A stretch of 64,000 bases of DNA from Allacma fusca (Eukaryota > Arthropoda > Collembola > Symphypleona > Sminthuridae): the NCBI GenBank assembly GCA_947179485.1, contig OX359246.1, forward strand, positions 3,410,001-3,474,000. The letters are read 5' to 3'. Below the pieces are notes generated by a model. That model searched no databases. It was given only the letters and a program-made list of their open reading frames with translations, and was not told where the DNA came from. A program made the translations under genes and the position numbers. Position 1 is the first letter of the stretch. The number at the start of each line of letters is the position of its first letter. Shown in pieces: positions 34,692 to 48,011 of this stretch.

Positions 34692-35108
34692 CTTGACTCT
34701 ACTCCACTTGACGCTGTGAATACCTCACTTGACTCCTTGTCCACTCCACTTGGCTCAGTGCCTACTCCACCTGACTCAGTATATATTTCACATGACTCAG
34801 TACCTGCTCCGCTTGACTCAGTGTCTACTCCACTTGACTCAGTGTCTACTCCACTTGACTCAGTATGTACTCCACGTGACTAAGTATCTACTCCACTTGA
34901 CTAAGTATCTACTCCACTTGACTCAGCATCTACTCCACTTGACTCAGTATCTACTCCACTTGACTCAGTATCTACTCCACTTGACTCAGTATCTCCTTCA
35001 CTTGACTCAGTATCTACTCCACTTGACTCAGTATCTACTCCACTTGACTCAGTATCTACTCCACTTGACTCAGTATCTACTCCACTTGACTCAGTATGTA
35101 CTTCACTT
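34692..35108 (+). repeat. 21-bp tandem array carrying TGACTCA (AP-1-like) in most units
   Basis: Unit CCACTTGACTCAGTATCTAC plus T, about 20 copies. At least 14 exact TGACTCA words are present; a few units carry TGACTAA or GGCTCA. The 21-bp period is near two helical turns, so sites would fall on the same DNA face. Frames on both strands (LHLTQYL repeats plus, SSGVDTE repeats minus) follow from 21 being divisible by three and are not evidence of a protein. Regulatory function is unproven. Confidence 0.9.
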
Positions 35109-38100
35109 AACGCCTTTGAATTCTCGACTTGACGCCTTATACTCTCCACTTGACCTCGCATGTTCTGTACCCGCTATTTTCTCCAACGAAAGATTCTGGC
35201 TCGAGTGGCCTTGAAATTCTAAATGCATAACTTGAACTTGAACGGATCTCGAGTAGGGAGCTTGCCATTTGAGACTACGATATGACATATACGAAATTAA
35301 ACATAAGCTGAATGAAGGGTCTTTCAACAAACTCACGTCTTCCTACTCACTCTCTCTTTCGCTCCAGGAATTTCCTTTAATCTCATTTCAAAGTTGACTT
35401 AACAATGCCTTAAAAGTCACAGGTACATTAGAATATTAGCGTTCCCAGGCTTTCAATCTATTCCCAAGCAGAGCGGCCTCTACCTTTGAATTTCCAGATA
35501 TACCCCAATCTGGTGCATGTATACATCTTTATAAAGGGAAAGTTAAACCTCTTAACCTCTACTGTCTGAAATTTCTCGTGAGACCCAAGCCTATAGCGTT
35601 TCAGTATTTGATGCATGTTTTTTAGTTACAGGGCGAAAGGAAGAGCGTTTTCTTATTCTTTCAGTCTCTCAGGCCAAAACACAATTAGCCTCGTAATTTC
35701 TTCGTCCTCTTTAAATATTTAGTGGTCATGGACCTTCGTAAAACAAAGCCTGGGGCTGGGAGTCTCCCGAGTTAATCTAACCCGCATTCGGGCTAATTCA
35801 ATAAAGCACGCGTCAGTGGTGGCTCCCATGAATTTTTTACCTGGGAAAATTTCCTAGAAAAATTAACCTCTTAGGAAATTTCCGCGGACTTCAAACACAT
35901 ATATAAATCTGGGTTTGAATATTGGGTTTGGGGAACGCTAGTGTCTAAAAATAGGGACGTTTTCATTCAAAAATTTTAATAAACGTTTTTCTAAAAATAC
36001 GGGCAATTTGGTTTAAAATTTTAACAAAATTTGGCGCAAAAATGTGGTCAACTTTTTTACAAATTCTGAGAAAATTTTGATAATAAAATTATTGAGAATA
36101 TAGATTTTATCAAATTTTGGTAAATTTGTATGTCACAGTTTACCAAAAATTTAATTGAAATATATTGTCGAAATTAGTAAATAATTCAAAAAATATTTCA
36201 AAAATATTTCAAATCAAATTAGGGGCATTTAGATTCAAAGTATCAAGACATTTGTTGCCAAAATACGGAGATTTTGTCTCAAACGTTTGACAGAATTCGT
36301 GTTTTTGGATAAAAATTTTGAGCTGATGAAACGTTGCTAAAAATTTTGCAAAATCAAAATTCCAAAGTTTACCTAAAATTTATTATTTTTTTTTTCAAAT
36401 TTTATGATTTTTTTTTTCAAATTTTGATGCGCAATTTTAAAAAATTAGGGTACAAAAATCTTAGAATACTTGATAGAATGGGCAAATTAAGTGCAGTATG
36501 TTGGTCTATTAGGGCTAAAATTTTACACCAATTTGGGTTAAAAAATATGGAAACCTGGAAAATTTGGATTCCTGCATATTTTGTTGTAAAAACTAGAAAA
36601 CAATTGAAAACACAATATGTACATGAAAGACGTATGTACGATGTATTTTGCAAAAAGAAGTTTTAAAAACATTATAAAAAATTTGAAACTAAAATTCCGG
36701 TTAAATTTCGATATAAATTTAGAAAAAGCATGGCAAAATAAAAAAGTTGTTTTTAAATATGAGCGAAACCATTTTAAAAATTGGCTTTAAATTATTTCTT
36801 AAAAAATACTGGAAAAATTGATGATGAGCCAATTTTCCAAAAAGGATATGTCCACATATTTTTATACACATAAAAGATACATTTAGGGTTTAATATTAAA
36901 ATTGAATTTATCTAAGTACATGTGTTTACAGTAGGAATGGTTATTCATGGGAAAGAGTGGAATGGATATCTGTATGGTGTGTTAAGCCAAGTCCAATTGG
37001 GCTTGTTTGGGTTGACATAGTCCTCTGGCTCCGTGCTCGGCGTTCCAGGTGAATAAATAGGTAAATACCTGAGGCCAGGAAGCTCCATTCCAAATTCAGG
37101 GGAATGAATTTAGAGCTCAAGAGCACACGCACACAAAGCACTCCTTCCTTTGAGTCCATGTATACGGAGACCAATACCTACAAATTACATTCAAATACAT
37201 AGGGGAAATTCTGACGTGCTCTCGTATTCAAAACTCTCTCCGTCTCCTTCCAAATACAGAGTCAGATTTCTACCAGGGCTGGAAAAATTTACGCAAAAAA
37301 AAACATTCAAAAATGTTCAATTCAAAAAAAAAATTTACGCGTAAAATTTTTGCCCATAAAATTTTGTCCTCAATTTTGGTTTCGTTGAAATTCTTGTCGA
37401 AAAAATCAGAAAATTTTAACGATTAACTTTCTTAAAAATTTCGAAAATTTGGGATATTTTTAGGGAATTTGTGTGTTTATTTTGTATATTTTACGGGATT
37501 TTTCCGACGAAAGCTTGAGTAGGATGTTTTAAAAATTTAGTCGTAAAAGTACCCGTTTGGATGCATATTTTGAGAAATTTTGATTAAATAAAAAATTTGG
37601 GCTAATTGTCGAAAAAATGAAAATTGTTCGGAATTTGATTGATAATTTTTTTAACCTGAAATATTTTTTTTTAATATGGGCAAATTTTAAGGAGAAATTT
37701 TGTTAGGTTAAATTTTCCCAGCCCAGTTCCTGGACTATGTATTTTGCGTACGTATGGAAAAGCGTGGTTTTAGTGAAACTCTCTTTGACCACTTTTCTCG
37801 CTCTCTTGCAGCTCGCTCCTTGATCATGCATTTGTTTGTGAGGTTGAGGAAAAGCTGGGAGTCTTCTTTTCGTGCGTCCTTTCTAAAGCGGAAAATCCTT
37901 TCGCTTACTGAATAATAAACCCTATTTGCCCATAAACTCCGGCATTGAATTTCCCTTTATTATTATGTACACGTACACACATACGTATGCAGAGACGTTC
38001 AATATCCCGATGCAAAATTCAGGCTTGACCCTAATTTTTTCAACCGGGAAAAATGAGATTGTAGAAGCCGTTTTCACCCATTCGGGCCACATTCCTGGAT

Positions 38101-38812
38101 TTCTCCATCAAATTGGGCAACTTAAACAAGTGCATACGCTCGTATTAGGTTCCATTGCTCTTGTTTATTTGTTTACTTTTGCTCCATCAGACGCGTTGCC
38201 TCGTAGTCGATCCAATATTTGACAGGGGATTGGGGCTTGTCAAGGACCATATTTGCTCTCAAGACCCCCTTTCTCAACGGGGCTGTTGACACAGCTGAAA
38301 GGTTTCGACAACTGAGGTAAATTGCATTGTTTGGTTTTCACTCTCTGGCTTCCCAATAACGTTGATTAAAGGGCAAAACCCTCAAATTTGCTTTCCAAAT
38401 TATTTTCCCCTTTCAAATTTTACAGGCGACAAGATTATACTTAAAAATTCTTATTTTTAGGGCAAAATTTTACTGGTAATATTTTTTTTTAAATTGGAAC
38501 CGTGAAATTTATTTGACAAAATTTTAAGGGCTATCATTTTCTGGCAACATTTTACGGGTGATATTTCCTAGACAAAATGTTACAAGTTAGAAATTTTGAG
38601 AAAAATTTTGACGAATGATATTTCGTTATCCAAAATTTTACAGATGATAAATTTGGGAGAATTTTTTACAGGTGATAATTTTTGGAACACAATTTTACAG
38701 ATGATTTCTGCACGTTTATGGGTAAGGCTTTGTGTCAAAATTTTGACGGGTGATAATTTATTGGTGTTTTACAGTCGATATTTTTTTGTAAAACTTTAGG
38801 GTAACTGTTGTT
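35109..38812. other. intergenic, nothing recognised
   Basis: No supportable exon or RNA gene. Degenerate AAAATTTT-type sequence dominates 35950-36900 and 37270-37720. Confidence 0.5.
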
Positions 38813-38920
38813 TGCATAAAATTTTAGGGGTAATATTTTATGCGCAAAATTTTAGGGGTAATATTTTATGCGCAAAATTTTAGGGGTAATATTTTATGCG
38901 CAAAATTTTATGCGTCATAT
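38813..38920 (+). repeat. 28-bp tandem array, ~3.5 copies
   Basis: The unit joins CGCAAAATTTTAGGGGTAA and TATTTTATG. Near-perfect copies suggest recent slippage. Confidence 0.9.
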
Positions 38921-40401
38921 TTTTTGGGAAACATCTAGGAGTTTTAGCCTGGATTTTTGGGGGTAAAATGTTTATGGGTAATTCGAAATACGCGTGAAAT
39001 TTGCTGACCAACCGTCACAACGATGTATAAAGTCAAGTGCAACTAAAAAAGAGTGTTTGGGCATTAACTCCAAATTTCAGTACATTTGGGTTTGGTTGGA
39101 GATAAAAAAAGGGGGAGGGAATCTGAAGAGACACAAATACGGGAATGTTGGGATGCTTTTATGTGGAAACGCGTTGAGTGAAATTAGAGACGAAGGCAAT
39201 ATTTGAGAGGGGAGAGGAATTGGGGGTTGAGAGAGAATTCTGGTGAAGAGACCCGTGAGATTCATCTTCACTTCACCTTCATTACGACCAACTAAGCAGG
39301 AGATTACCAGGGGATTCATTCTTTCCCTCAATTCTGTAAAGACAAAAGCTTAAGTGTGCTTCCACGGATCAGCTTTATGTACAAAATATTGACTTTTCCC
39401 AGCCCACACTACCATAGGCGGAAAAAATTTCCCCCAAAAACCCTCCAGAAAATCACGTCAGAGATTATAGCTAATTTTCAAGCACACAATTTTCTCAAAT
39501 ACAAACAAAATATTACAAAAATTTTGTCGAAAAAAAAACCTTATCTAAAATATTGGAAAATATTTCCACAAATATAAAAACATCCATAAAATATGGACAA
39601 AATTCTGCAAAAAAATAAAATACCAATCACCATCAAATATGAAAGAAACAAGAAAACCCGGTAATTGAAGGCAAATAACGTTTTTCGGAAATGTAATGCA
39701 GCGGGTAAAATTTTACACAAAATTTTACGATCCACAAAAATGCACCAAAAATCTAAATTTGAAAATAAAATCCCAAAAAACATTTTTCGAAAAAAAATTT
39801 ACCATTATTAAATTCGAATTGCAGCGGACGGTAAATTTGTTGTGGCAATTGCGCCAAACATGGTTGTAACGCAGCGGCGGTAAAAAACGGGCCTAAAACC
39901 TGCCAACAGGGCATGTAATTTAGGATTTTTTTGTTTGGATGTCTATTCGATATTTGCTCAAGAACTTGAATTACATATGTACATGCGTGCGTGGTCATGT
40001 GTGTGTGTGCTTTTATTACTTCATCGACGATGCAATTAACCATCTCGAGGGAATATCCATCCAGAATGATGATAACTGACGCTCCACTCATCCCTCTCTG
40101 TCAATGTTTATAAGTAGATTGACTCTCAAGTGTATTTGCTCAGGAACCCCCCTTTTTGGCATTGTACTCCCAAAGTCAATCTCCCCTGCCCTAATCGCTA
40201 TAATTACAGTGTTCCATTGGGTGGTTTTTTGCAAATTGAGCACAATTTCCCATTGTTTTCCCCACAAAAGACACTGGATCTTTTCTTTAACTTCGCATTG
40301 ATCACAGCCCCAACGCGAGTTTTACAGAGAAAAACCATTAATTTCCACCAAACTTCTAAATGAAAATATGCTTAAAATTTTACCCGTTTAAAATACTCCG
40401 C
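38921..40401. other. intergenic, nothing recognised
   Basis: No gene recognised. Short microsatellite-like patches occur (gtgtgtgtgc near 40000). Confidence 0.5.
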
Positions 40402-40665
40402 AAAAATCCTAAAATTTTCAGGAATACGGATTCCAGATAATTTTCTGCATCGATGCAATAATTTGAAATCACTAAAATTTCCAGGAATATGTATTCCAGA
40501 TAATTTTCTGCATACATGCAATAATTTGAATTCACTAAAATTTCCAAGAATATCAATTCCAGAAAACTTTCTGCATCGATGCAATAATTCGAATTCCCTG
40601 AAAACCCTCCAAGTTTCAGGAATGTTAATTCCAGGAAATGTTCCACATCGATGCAACACATTCCT
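40402..40665 (+). repeat. 63-bp tandem array, ~4 copies
   Basis: Each unit contains AGGAATA...ATTCCAG, then TTTTCTGCATCGATGCAATA and CACTAAAATTTCC. The period is divisible by three, so three long frames appear across both strands (SLKFPGICIPDNFLH on plus, CRKLSGIHIPGNFSD on minus). GCATCGATGC is itself palindromic. Most likely non-coding. Confidence 0.85.
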
Positions 40666-41535
40666 GGTACATTGTTAAATTACGCCAAAGATCTGTGTCA
40701 AAATAGAACGTTAACTAAAAACGTACTAACTTTTGCGTTTTAACTGAAACACTTTTTTGTGAACATCTTCGCAGTCAATTTTTTCGTAAATTTCTGACGA
40801 ATAGAAAATTTTAACCAGGAACTGGGCTTAAATTTTTCCCAAATTTTATGCAGACAGTGAAGCGTCGAAGTGCTAGAAAGGTAAGTGTTTCCGTAAAACA
40901 TTAAAGTTCGCTGTTCAGAAAAAAATTGCAAATGGGGTAATTTTCTTTTAAATGAAAAACATGAGATGTTTTGTAAAAATTTTGACTGAAAATTTTTACC
41001 GTTAATTTTGCCGAGGAATGAGATGTGGGCTGAAGCGGAATTCGGTTTGAAATGAGTGAAAAGTGATAAAAACCGAGAAACAGAGACGATAGAGAGGGGA
41101 AAAGTGAAATTCAATGTGGAATTGTTCCCCTGGAGACGCCAGCTTTTAGAATTGGAATGGAACTGAGAACTTTATTAATTTTCCGACCATGAGTGTGCAT
41201 ACTTATGACATTGCTCATGATGTAATAAGCTCTGATTTTCTCCCGCGTTTGAGTCCCATCTCCTTGAAAATTTTACCCGCGTGTGCATATTTCCGCCCGT
41301 AATATCCAGCATGGAATTCCACTGCTGAAAAGAATTTCCATCGTTCCTTGACTTTCCCTGGAAACGGGCGAAAACATGCCTAGTTAGTTCCATTTCCTCT
41401 TTTTTTCCCAATAGGAACCCTCCAGTTGATTTCTTCCTTCTCTCGGGTCCAGGCCCCAGCTTTTCTCATATAATCGAGTTATGAATCAAATCTCTTCTTT
41501 TTTAGTGTCCTATCCCCGGAAAAATTCCGGAGTCT
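40666..41535. other. intergenic, nothing recognised
   Basis: No exon or repeat of note. Confidence 0.5.
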
Positions 41536-41825
41536 AAGAGCACTTGTACATACGGGCCTGCCCGTATTTTATACTAGTTACCCCAATGCTACGCACGTTT
41601 TATACCACACGCCTCAATATTGTACGTATTTTGTTCTGGTTGCCCCAATGTTGTACATATTTTATGCCGTTTGATATACTACCGTACATATTTTATACCG
41701 CTTGCCCCATTCCTGCAAACATTTTATAGGGGTTTTCCAAAATCGTACGCATATTTTATACCCCTTGCCCCAATGTTGTACATATTGCAACCCGTCCGCC
41801 CCAATGTTACGCACATACTGGAGCA
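41536..41825 (+). repeat. ~30-bp degenerate tandem array
   Basis: Copies of CCCCAATGTTGTACATATT followed by TTATACCGCTTG with substitutions and length variation. Confidence 0.8.
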
Positions 41826-44800
41826 TGCAAGTAAATTTTCCCTATTCAGGGTACATTTTCCAGGTATATTTACCCAGTTCCATCAAATATCAAGCAAATA
41901 TGAGCCTACCCCATTGAAATGCAACTATGCAATGGTTGATGCATACGCTACAGGGCTCTGAGAAATGGGGCAAATACGGGGAATTGAAAAGTTGTCAAAA
42001 ATCCCGATAAGAGAAATATATTTTCTTTCACGTCTCCCCCTTATTACACTTCCCGTGATTTAGCGTCCGGACATAAATTAAAATAGGGCTTAATTAATAT
42101 TCCTTGAAGATCCGACTTTCAACAACCTCTTTCAGTTTTTTCCCTCCTGATTTCCGGCGTTTTTTCTCGCTTAAATTATGTCAATTTTTCATCACCTAAA
42201 AGTTTTTTTAGTATATTTTCACAAGTGATTTCTTAACACGTTTAAATTATGATCACGTACTTTATGCACAAAAATTAGGCAGCTTGTATTTAAAATATTC
42301 GGGAAAAAATATTGAAAAATTCACGTAAATTCTGGTAAAACTTTGGGTTCAATTATTTCAAAATTTGGAAGGCAGATTTTTTATACATTTTGCGAAAAAT
42401 TCTTGTAAAGCAAGTTTTTGCAAATTTCGTGTTGAAACCTGAAAATTCTGTCGTTATATCCCCAAAATTTGGTTTAAAATCTGACAAAATTTTGGAAAAC
42501 TTCCTGAAAAATGTTTTGCAAATCGTTGGAAATTTAGGGGCAAATATAATTATGTTTGAGTAAAATTTAGCAAAAATTTGAGGTAAAATCCTGGAAAAGC
42601 TAAAGTTAAAACTGCAAATTTTGCGCAGCAATTGACGAGAATATTCGAAACATTCTGAGAAACACTTTATAAAACCTGAGAAAATTTTTAAAGAATTTTC
42701 TAAAATATTGAAAAACAAAACTAGTTGAATTGTAAATTGTTAAAATATCTTCCGCATCTCCAAACAATGAAAAAAAAATTCTGTAACAAAACATTGCGCT
42801 CAAGTTTTCCAAACAAAATTGTCTACCCATTTAAAAGGCGTTTTCAATGGAAAAAATTATGCTAAGGTTGAAATATTTGATGGGAAAATTTTTCCTACTC
42901 TTGGGGGAATATTTAGATGAAAGTTTTCAGTTTCCCCGATAATTCCGGGTTTGGGACCATATGATTAAAACGAGTTCGTGCATTTATTGAAAATTGCGTG
43001 GGAACAATCTGATAAATCTATATTTTCGGGGTGAGTTCTCCAAGGATCTTAAAAGAAATTGACCTGTCGACATATCAAATTACTACTGACGAGAAAAAAA
43101 AAGTTTTTACAAATTTCCTTTCAATGTACGTTCCTCTGATCCTGGAGAAAGAAAACCATTTATTTTTGACGTGATATTTTTGAAGGGTTGACATGTGTTG
43201 GAAAAAGGGCTTGAGGGATTCCGCCCTTATTTTCTGATTACAGTATTTATAGGGGTTTTAAAAAAAGTTTGAGGTTCGTTGACTTTTCGGGTTTTGAGAG
43301 GGACTCTCTCCTTTGCATGAGCAAATTTCATTTGGTTGATTGTCAAGGAGCGACTGGAGCACGAATGGGTATGACCTAGGACGAGTCGTAAAATATTCAA
43401 TAGCCCCAAATTAAAAAGGCAACAGAAGCTGGAATTATCGGGGGTGTTTGGGAAATAAAACCCGCTTTTAGTGCCGGGCGCAAAGCCGTTCTCGGAGTAG
43501 GTGTGTGTTGAGTCTCTGTGTGGTATGTGTGTGTGTATAGGGACAAGTGTATAAACAATTGGGGAGTGAGTAAATTCTCTATACCCATATTTGCTGGGAT
43601 GGGGCAAGGAGACTGGAGAGGGTATAAAATTCAGGAAAATCGATCCACTCCTTATGCACTCCTGTACATGGGTTTTTTACCGGGAGAAAATATGTTCCCC
43701 TTTTTTACGCTCTGGCAATGCAGCTGGAAATTTGATAGCCCTGATTGGAGAGAACTGATAAAAAATATATTTCTTCACTATCACCACCTTCCTTGTGGTT
43801 CCTTATTTTTTTCTACAAAATAAGTCCTTTTTAGAAGCATCGATTTTTTCCGAGAATGCCAAAATTAATTTTAAATTTGTAGGAAAATGTTAACAAACAC
43901 AAGTTTACAGGCTAGCGTAAAGGTCTATTTTACAAAGAATTTTTAAAATCCTAAATTTGTAAAGGTTAGTACAAATTGTTAAAATTACGTTGAAATTAAC
44001 AAATTATTAGGGTTAAGGCAAATTTCCATATTTGGGATAAAATTTCGAAATTTAAATTTTTGAAAGATCAGAGCTAAATTATCAAATCAAGGAAACATTT
44101 TGAATCCAAAGTTATTTTAGATTAGGACAAATTTTAAAATTTGGTGTAAAATTTTAAAGCCCATAAATTTTAAAGATCATGTAAATGTTTTGAAATTGGG
44201 AAAAATATTAAAATCTCTAGTTATTTCAGGTTGGGACAAATTTGGAAATTCTGTTAGAATTTTGAAATCACCACACTTTGAAGGTTTGAATACATTTTCG
44301 AAATTAGAAAAAAAAAACTAAATTTAGGAAAATTTTGAAAATCAGTATTAAATTCAACAAGTTTTGAAAATTTTGTTACAAATCCCCAAAATTGAAAAGT
44401 GGGATTCTTTTTGGGTAGCAAAATTTTCTACCCTAGAAATTCAAAACTATCGTTTTATAAATTAGTGTTCAATTTCTGTAAAAATTTAAGGTATCCTTAA
44501 AAATTTAAGTTTTTGAGGGCAAAACCCCTCTGAAAATATAAATTTTACGACGAAAAGTTTTTGGAAGTTTCTTTAAAGTAAATGTGTGCATTTGTTTCCA
44601 TCACGTTTTTGTTGAGCAAAGGAAACTCATTGCATATGTACGAAGATACGACAAATCATAAAAAAATTGAGTGGGAAAAATTTAGGGCAAATATTACGAC
44701 GCTCCATCGCTCTTTTATTTTATGGAATTTCTCACATGGTGCTTCGCAAGTTAATATTTTGTCCTGAAAATGCCAAGCTCATAAATGCAGGAACAAATTT

Positions 44801-45835
44801 CGCACTTGGGTGTTAAATTTTTTTTGGGAGTGTGCACTTTTCGCGAGGGTATTGCATTTGTTTAATTACTTCATTATGGGCGGGAAAAAATTTGGTCGTT
44901 CTCATTTGGGCTCGTTCTGAGCTTGGAACTAGGGGAAAATTAGGGAAAGTATTTTTGGAGTCCCAATTAATCCCGAAGTTTCCTTTTTGATTAGCTGTGT
45001 ATTTTGAGTAAAATTTTCTCCTCCAGAGAGTGAGGATAATTAACTGGGCCCTGCTGTAATTCCAATGATAATAATAACCCAAGCATGCATCACTTTATAG
45101 ATATATGGGCGTGTGAAAATTATGAGTCCGGTCCTTAATTCTTGGCATAGCAAGTTTCAATGGGCACTTCCGTCGACAATCCTAAAATTCGTCTATATGG
45201 GATTGTAAGGACTTTTGTTGCTGGCAAAAAGCCAATCAGCTCCTTTACGGGGCATTTAACCAACTCACCATGTACATACATTACAGGGAGAAAGCAATGA
45301 GTGTCGAGAGAACAACTTTGTTTTCCCCATTCCCGTCCCGAACCCCACTTCCACAGTCCCTTCTCCAAACTCTTCACATGCTGTAAATACCCATATTTCC
45401 TCCGTCCCCAATTTTACATTTACATCACTTTGGGAACTTGGGCATTTCCTGGACTCCATATTTCCATTTGTTTCCAACTCATGAAATTCCGCAAAATTTT
45501 ACGGGAATTTCCAAACCCTTTAAAATGGGGATTTTTTTCGAGTGTTTTCAAAGGAAAAAGTTCACAAATATTTTTAAGTTCTTAAAAATTTTGTCCAGAT
45601 ATAAAACCTGTAAAAATCTTTATTTTTCCAAATTCTAGTTCAAGATTTAAGAAGGGCAAAATTCTCCTTCAAAATTTTGAGAGTAGCTTTCAACAACAAT
45701 TCTAAATTAAGCAAGCAAACATTTCCTTTTTCAGATTAAATAAAAGTTTCGTTCAAAATTTGAAGCCAGACAAAATTTTTGTTATGTTTTCCAGTCAAGG
45801 AGAATTTTCTTGTTTAGATGAGTAAACATTTTGTT
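41826..45835. other. intergenic, nothing recognised
   Basis: Degenerate AT-rich repeats (42340-42720, 43860-44560) alternate with mixed sequence. No gene is supportable. Confidence 0.5.
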
Positions 45836-45955
45836 CAGAATTTTAAGAGACGAAAAATTTGGTTTAAAATTTTAAGAGACGAAAAATTTGGTTTAAAATT
45901 TTAAGAGACGAAAAATTTGGTTTAAAATTTTAAGAGTATCAAATTTGGTTTAAAA
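45836..45955 (+). repeat. 29-bp tandem array, ~3.5 copies
   Basis: The unit joins TTTTAAGAGACGAAAAATTT and GGTTTAAAA. Copies are near-identical and the last is truncated. Confidence 0.9.
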
Positions 45956-47280
45956 TTTGAAAAATTCCAAAATTGTGTTCAAACTTTGAAACGTACCAAA
46001 AGTTTTCTTCAAAATTTAATGAGAAACCAACTTAATATATAAAAATTTGAATATACCCGAAATATTATTTACAAGTTTTAAGACACCCAAAACTGTCGTT
46101 AAGCATTTGCACCAAATAAAATAATTATTGGGGTTTTAGTCCAAGGAAAATTGTTGTTAGAAATTGAATGGCAGTAATTTTGTAAAACATTTATGGGTAT
46201 TTCTTATTAAAATTTAAGGGCTGTAAAACTCTTGCAAATTTAAAGTGTCAAAAACATTTCGGATAATATATGAGGGAAAGATAATTTTTCCTAAAATTTA
46301 AGGGAATGGCAAATTTTGGAAAATTTAAAGGCAGCTAGCAAAAACTGATGGAAAAACTTTACGAGTGCAATTATCTTGCTAAAAATTACGGACTGTTAAT
46401 ACTTTTATTGAAATTCAATGTTTGCAATAAAATCAAACCACCGTTTTTAAATCGTACAAATTCCAAAAAATGAAATATTTTTTGCACAGAAAAAAATTTC
46501 TCTATGGAAATGCAAAGGCGGTTGGGTTGATATGCGAGAACAGACTGGGAGTAGTGAAGAGACTGAAATTATTTTGAGGTTCTTAAATGCTGCAAATGAT
46601 ATGGCTAAGCCAGGTTCAAATATTCTGCGGTAAATTCAAAAGCGATGTTTGAGGAAGTAAAGCTACTATACATAGGTGGGATAAGAGAAGTGTGCATATG
46701 ATTCCATTCCTTGGGTACTCAAAACCTCATGAAGCTTGGTGTTTGTCGTTGGAGTACGAGCGTGGTTAACGCGTAGTTTTAAAAGGCACTTGACTCTCGA
46801 GAACCTCTTAGCCTTTCCTTTTCTCACTCCAAATATCTCCGTACACTGCCTTCACTAAAATCTTAAGGAGTCGCGCGGCAGTGTTTCGTTCGGGCTAATG
46901 TCATTTATGAAGAATAAATGGCCGGTCAATAATAATTTCACTCTCACATTGTGCATATTTCAAGTTGGAGACGTTTTTGAATTCAAAAGTTTGCATATGG
47001 CATTTAGAGATCTTAATAGTAATCTAGTATTGTCCGGGTTGAGGTCAAGGTCAAATTGTTCAAGAACAAGTCTGCATAAAACCTAGGTCAGGGTCTCAGT
47101 TTATGTAGTATGAATTTGGCCCGAATTTTAATGCATGAATTAAATTCAGGTTATTTAAAATAAGATCGCACAATATTTCAGATCTGATTTCCTGGAGTAA
47201 GGTCAAACAATTCTGATTTCTTGTACTAAGATCACACATTAAATAAATTCGAGTCACATGGAATAAGGTCAATCATTTAA
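45956..47280. other. intergenic, nothing recognised
   Basis: AT-rich. AGGTCA words start to appear at about 47040, leading into the array that follows. Confidence 0.5.
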
Positions 47281-48011
47281 GTCACAAGGTCAAATAATAA
47301 TCCAGTTCTGGTCGAACCTCATATAATAATCTAGCTATGTTCAAATCTCATATAATAATCCACTTTTTTGTCAAAGGTCAAATAAAAATCTAGTTCTGGT
47401 CAAAATTCAAATAAAAATCTAGTTCTGGTCAAAAGTCAAATAATAATTCGGGTTGGATCGAAGGTCAAATAACAATGCAGGTCTAGTTAAAGATCAAATA
47501 ACAGTCAAGTTCAGGTTAAAGGTCAAATAACATTCTAGTTCTGGTTAAAGGTCAAATAACATTCTAGTTCTGATTAAAGGTCAAATAACATTCTAGTTCT
47601 GGTCAAAGGTCAAATAACATACTAGTTCTGGTCAAAGGTCAAATAACAGACTAGTTCTGGTCAAAGGTCAAATAACATACTAGTTCTGGTCAAAGGTCAA
47701 ATAACATACTAGTTCTGGTCAAAGGTCAAATAACAGACTAGTTCTGGTCAAAGGTCAAATAACAGAGTAGTTCTGGCCAAAGGTCTTATAACATCTTAGT
47801 TCAGGTCAAAGGTCATATAACTTCCTAGTTCTGGTCAAGGGTCAAATAACATCCTAGTTCACGTCAAAGGTCAAAGAACATTAAAGTTCAGGTCAATGGA
47901 CAAATAACATCCTAGTTGTGGTCAAAGGTCAAATAACACCCTAGTTCTGGTCAAAGTTCAAATACCATCTTAGTTCTGGCCAAAGGTCAAATAACCGCTA
48001 AGTTCAGGTCA
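47281..48011 (+). repeat. 30-bp tandem array with DR1-type GGTCAAAGGTCA in its units
   Basis: The unit joins CTAGTTCTGGTCAAAGGTC and AAATAACATAC, about 20-24 copies, degenerate at the left end. Eight units carry exact GGTCAAAGGTCA. Two hexamers separated by one base (TGGTCA-A-AGGTCA, once a perfect AGGTCA-A-AGGTCA) make a direct repeat of spacing 1, the arrangement bound by HNF4- and RXR-type nuclear receptors. The array ends about 3.3 kb upstream of the exon at 51292. Binding is inference. Confidence 0.9.

Noticed and set aside
34692-35108. CRISPR array
   Set aside because: Direct repeats without unique spacers, in eukaryotic intergenic DNA, no cas genes.
34729-35214. 161-codon plus-strand frame and an 86-codon minus-strand frame in the same place
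   Set aside because: Both come from the 21-bp array; two antiparallel frames over one satellite indicate period-of-three geometry rather than a gene.
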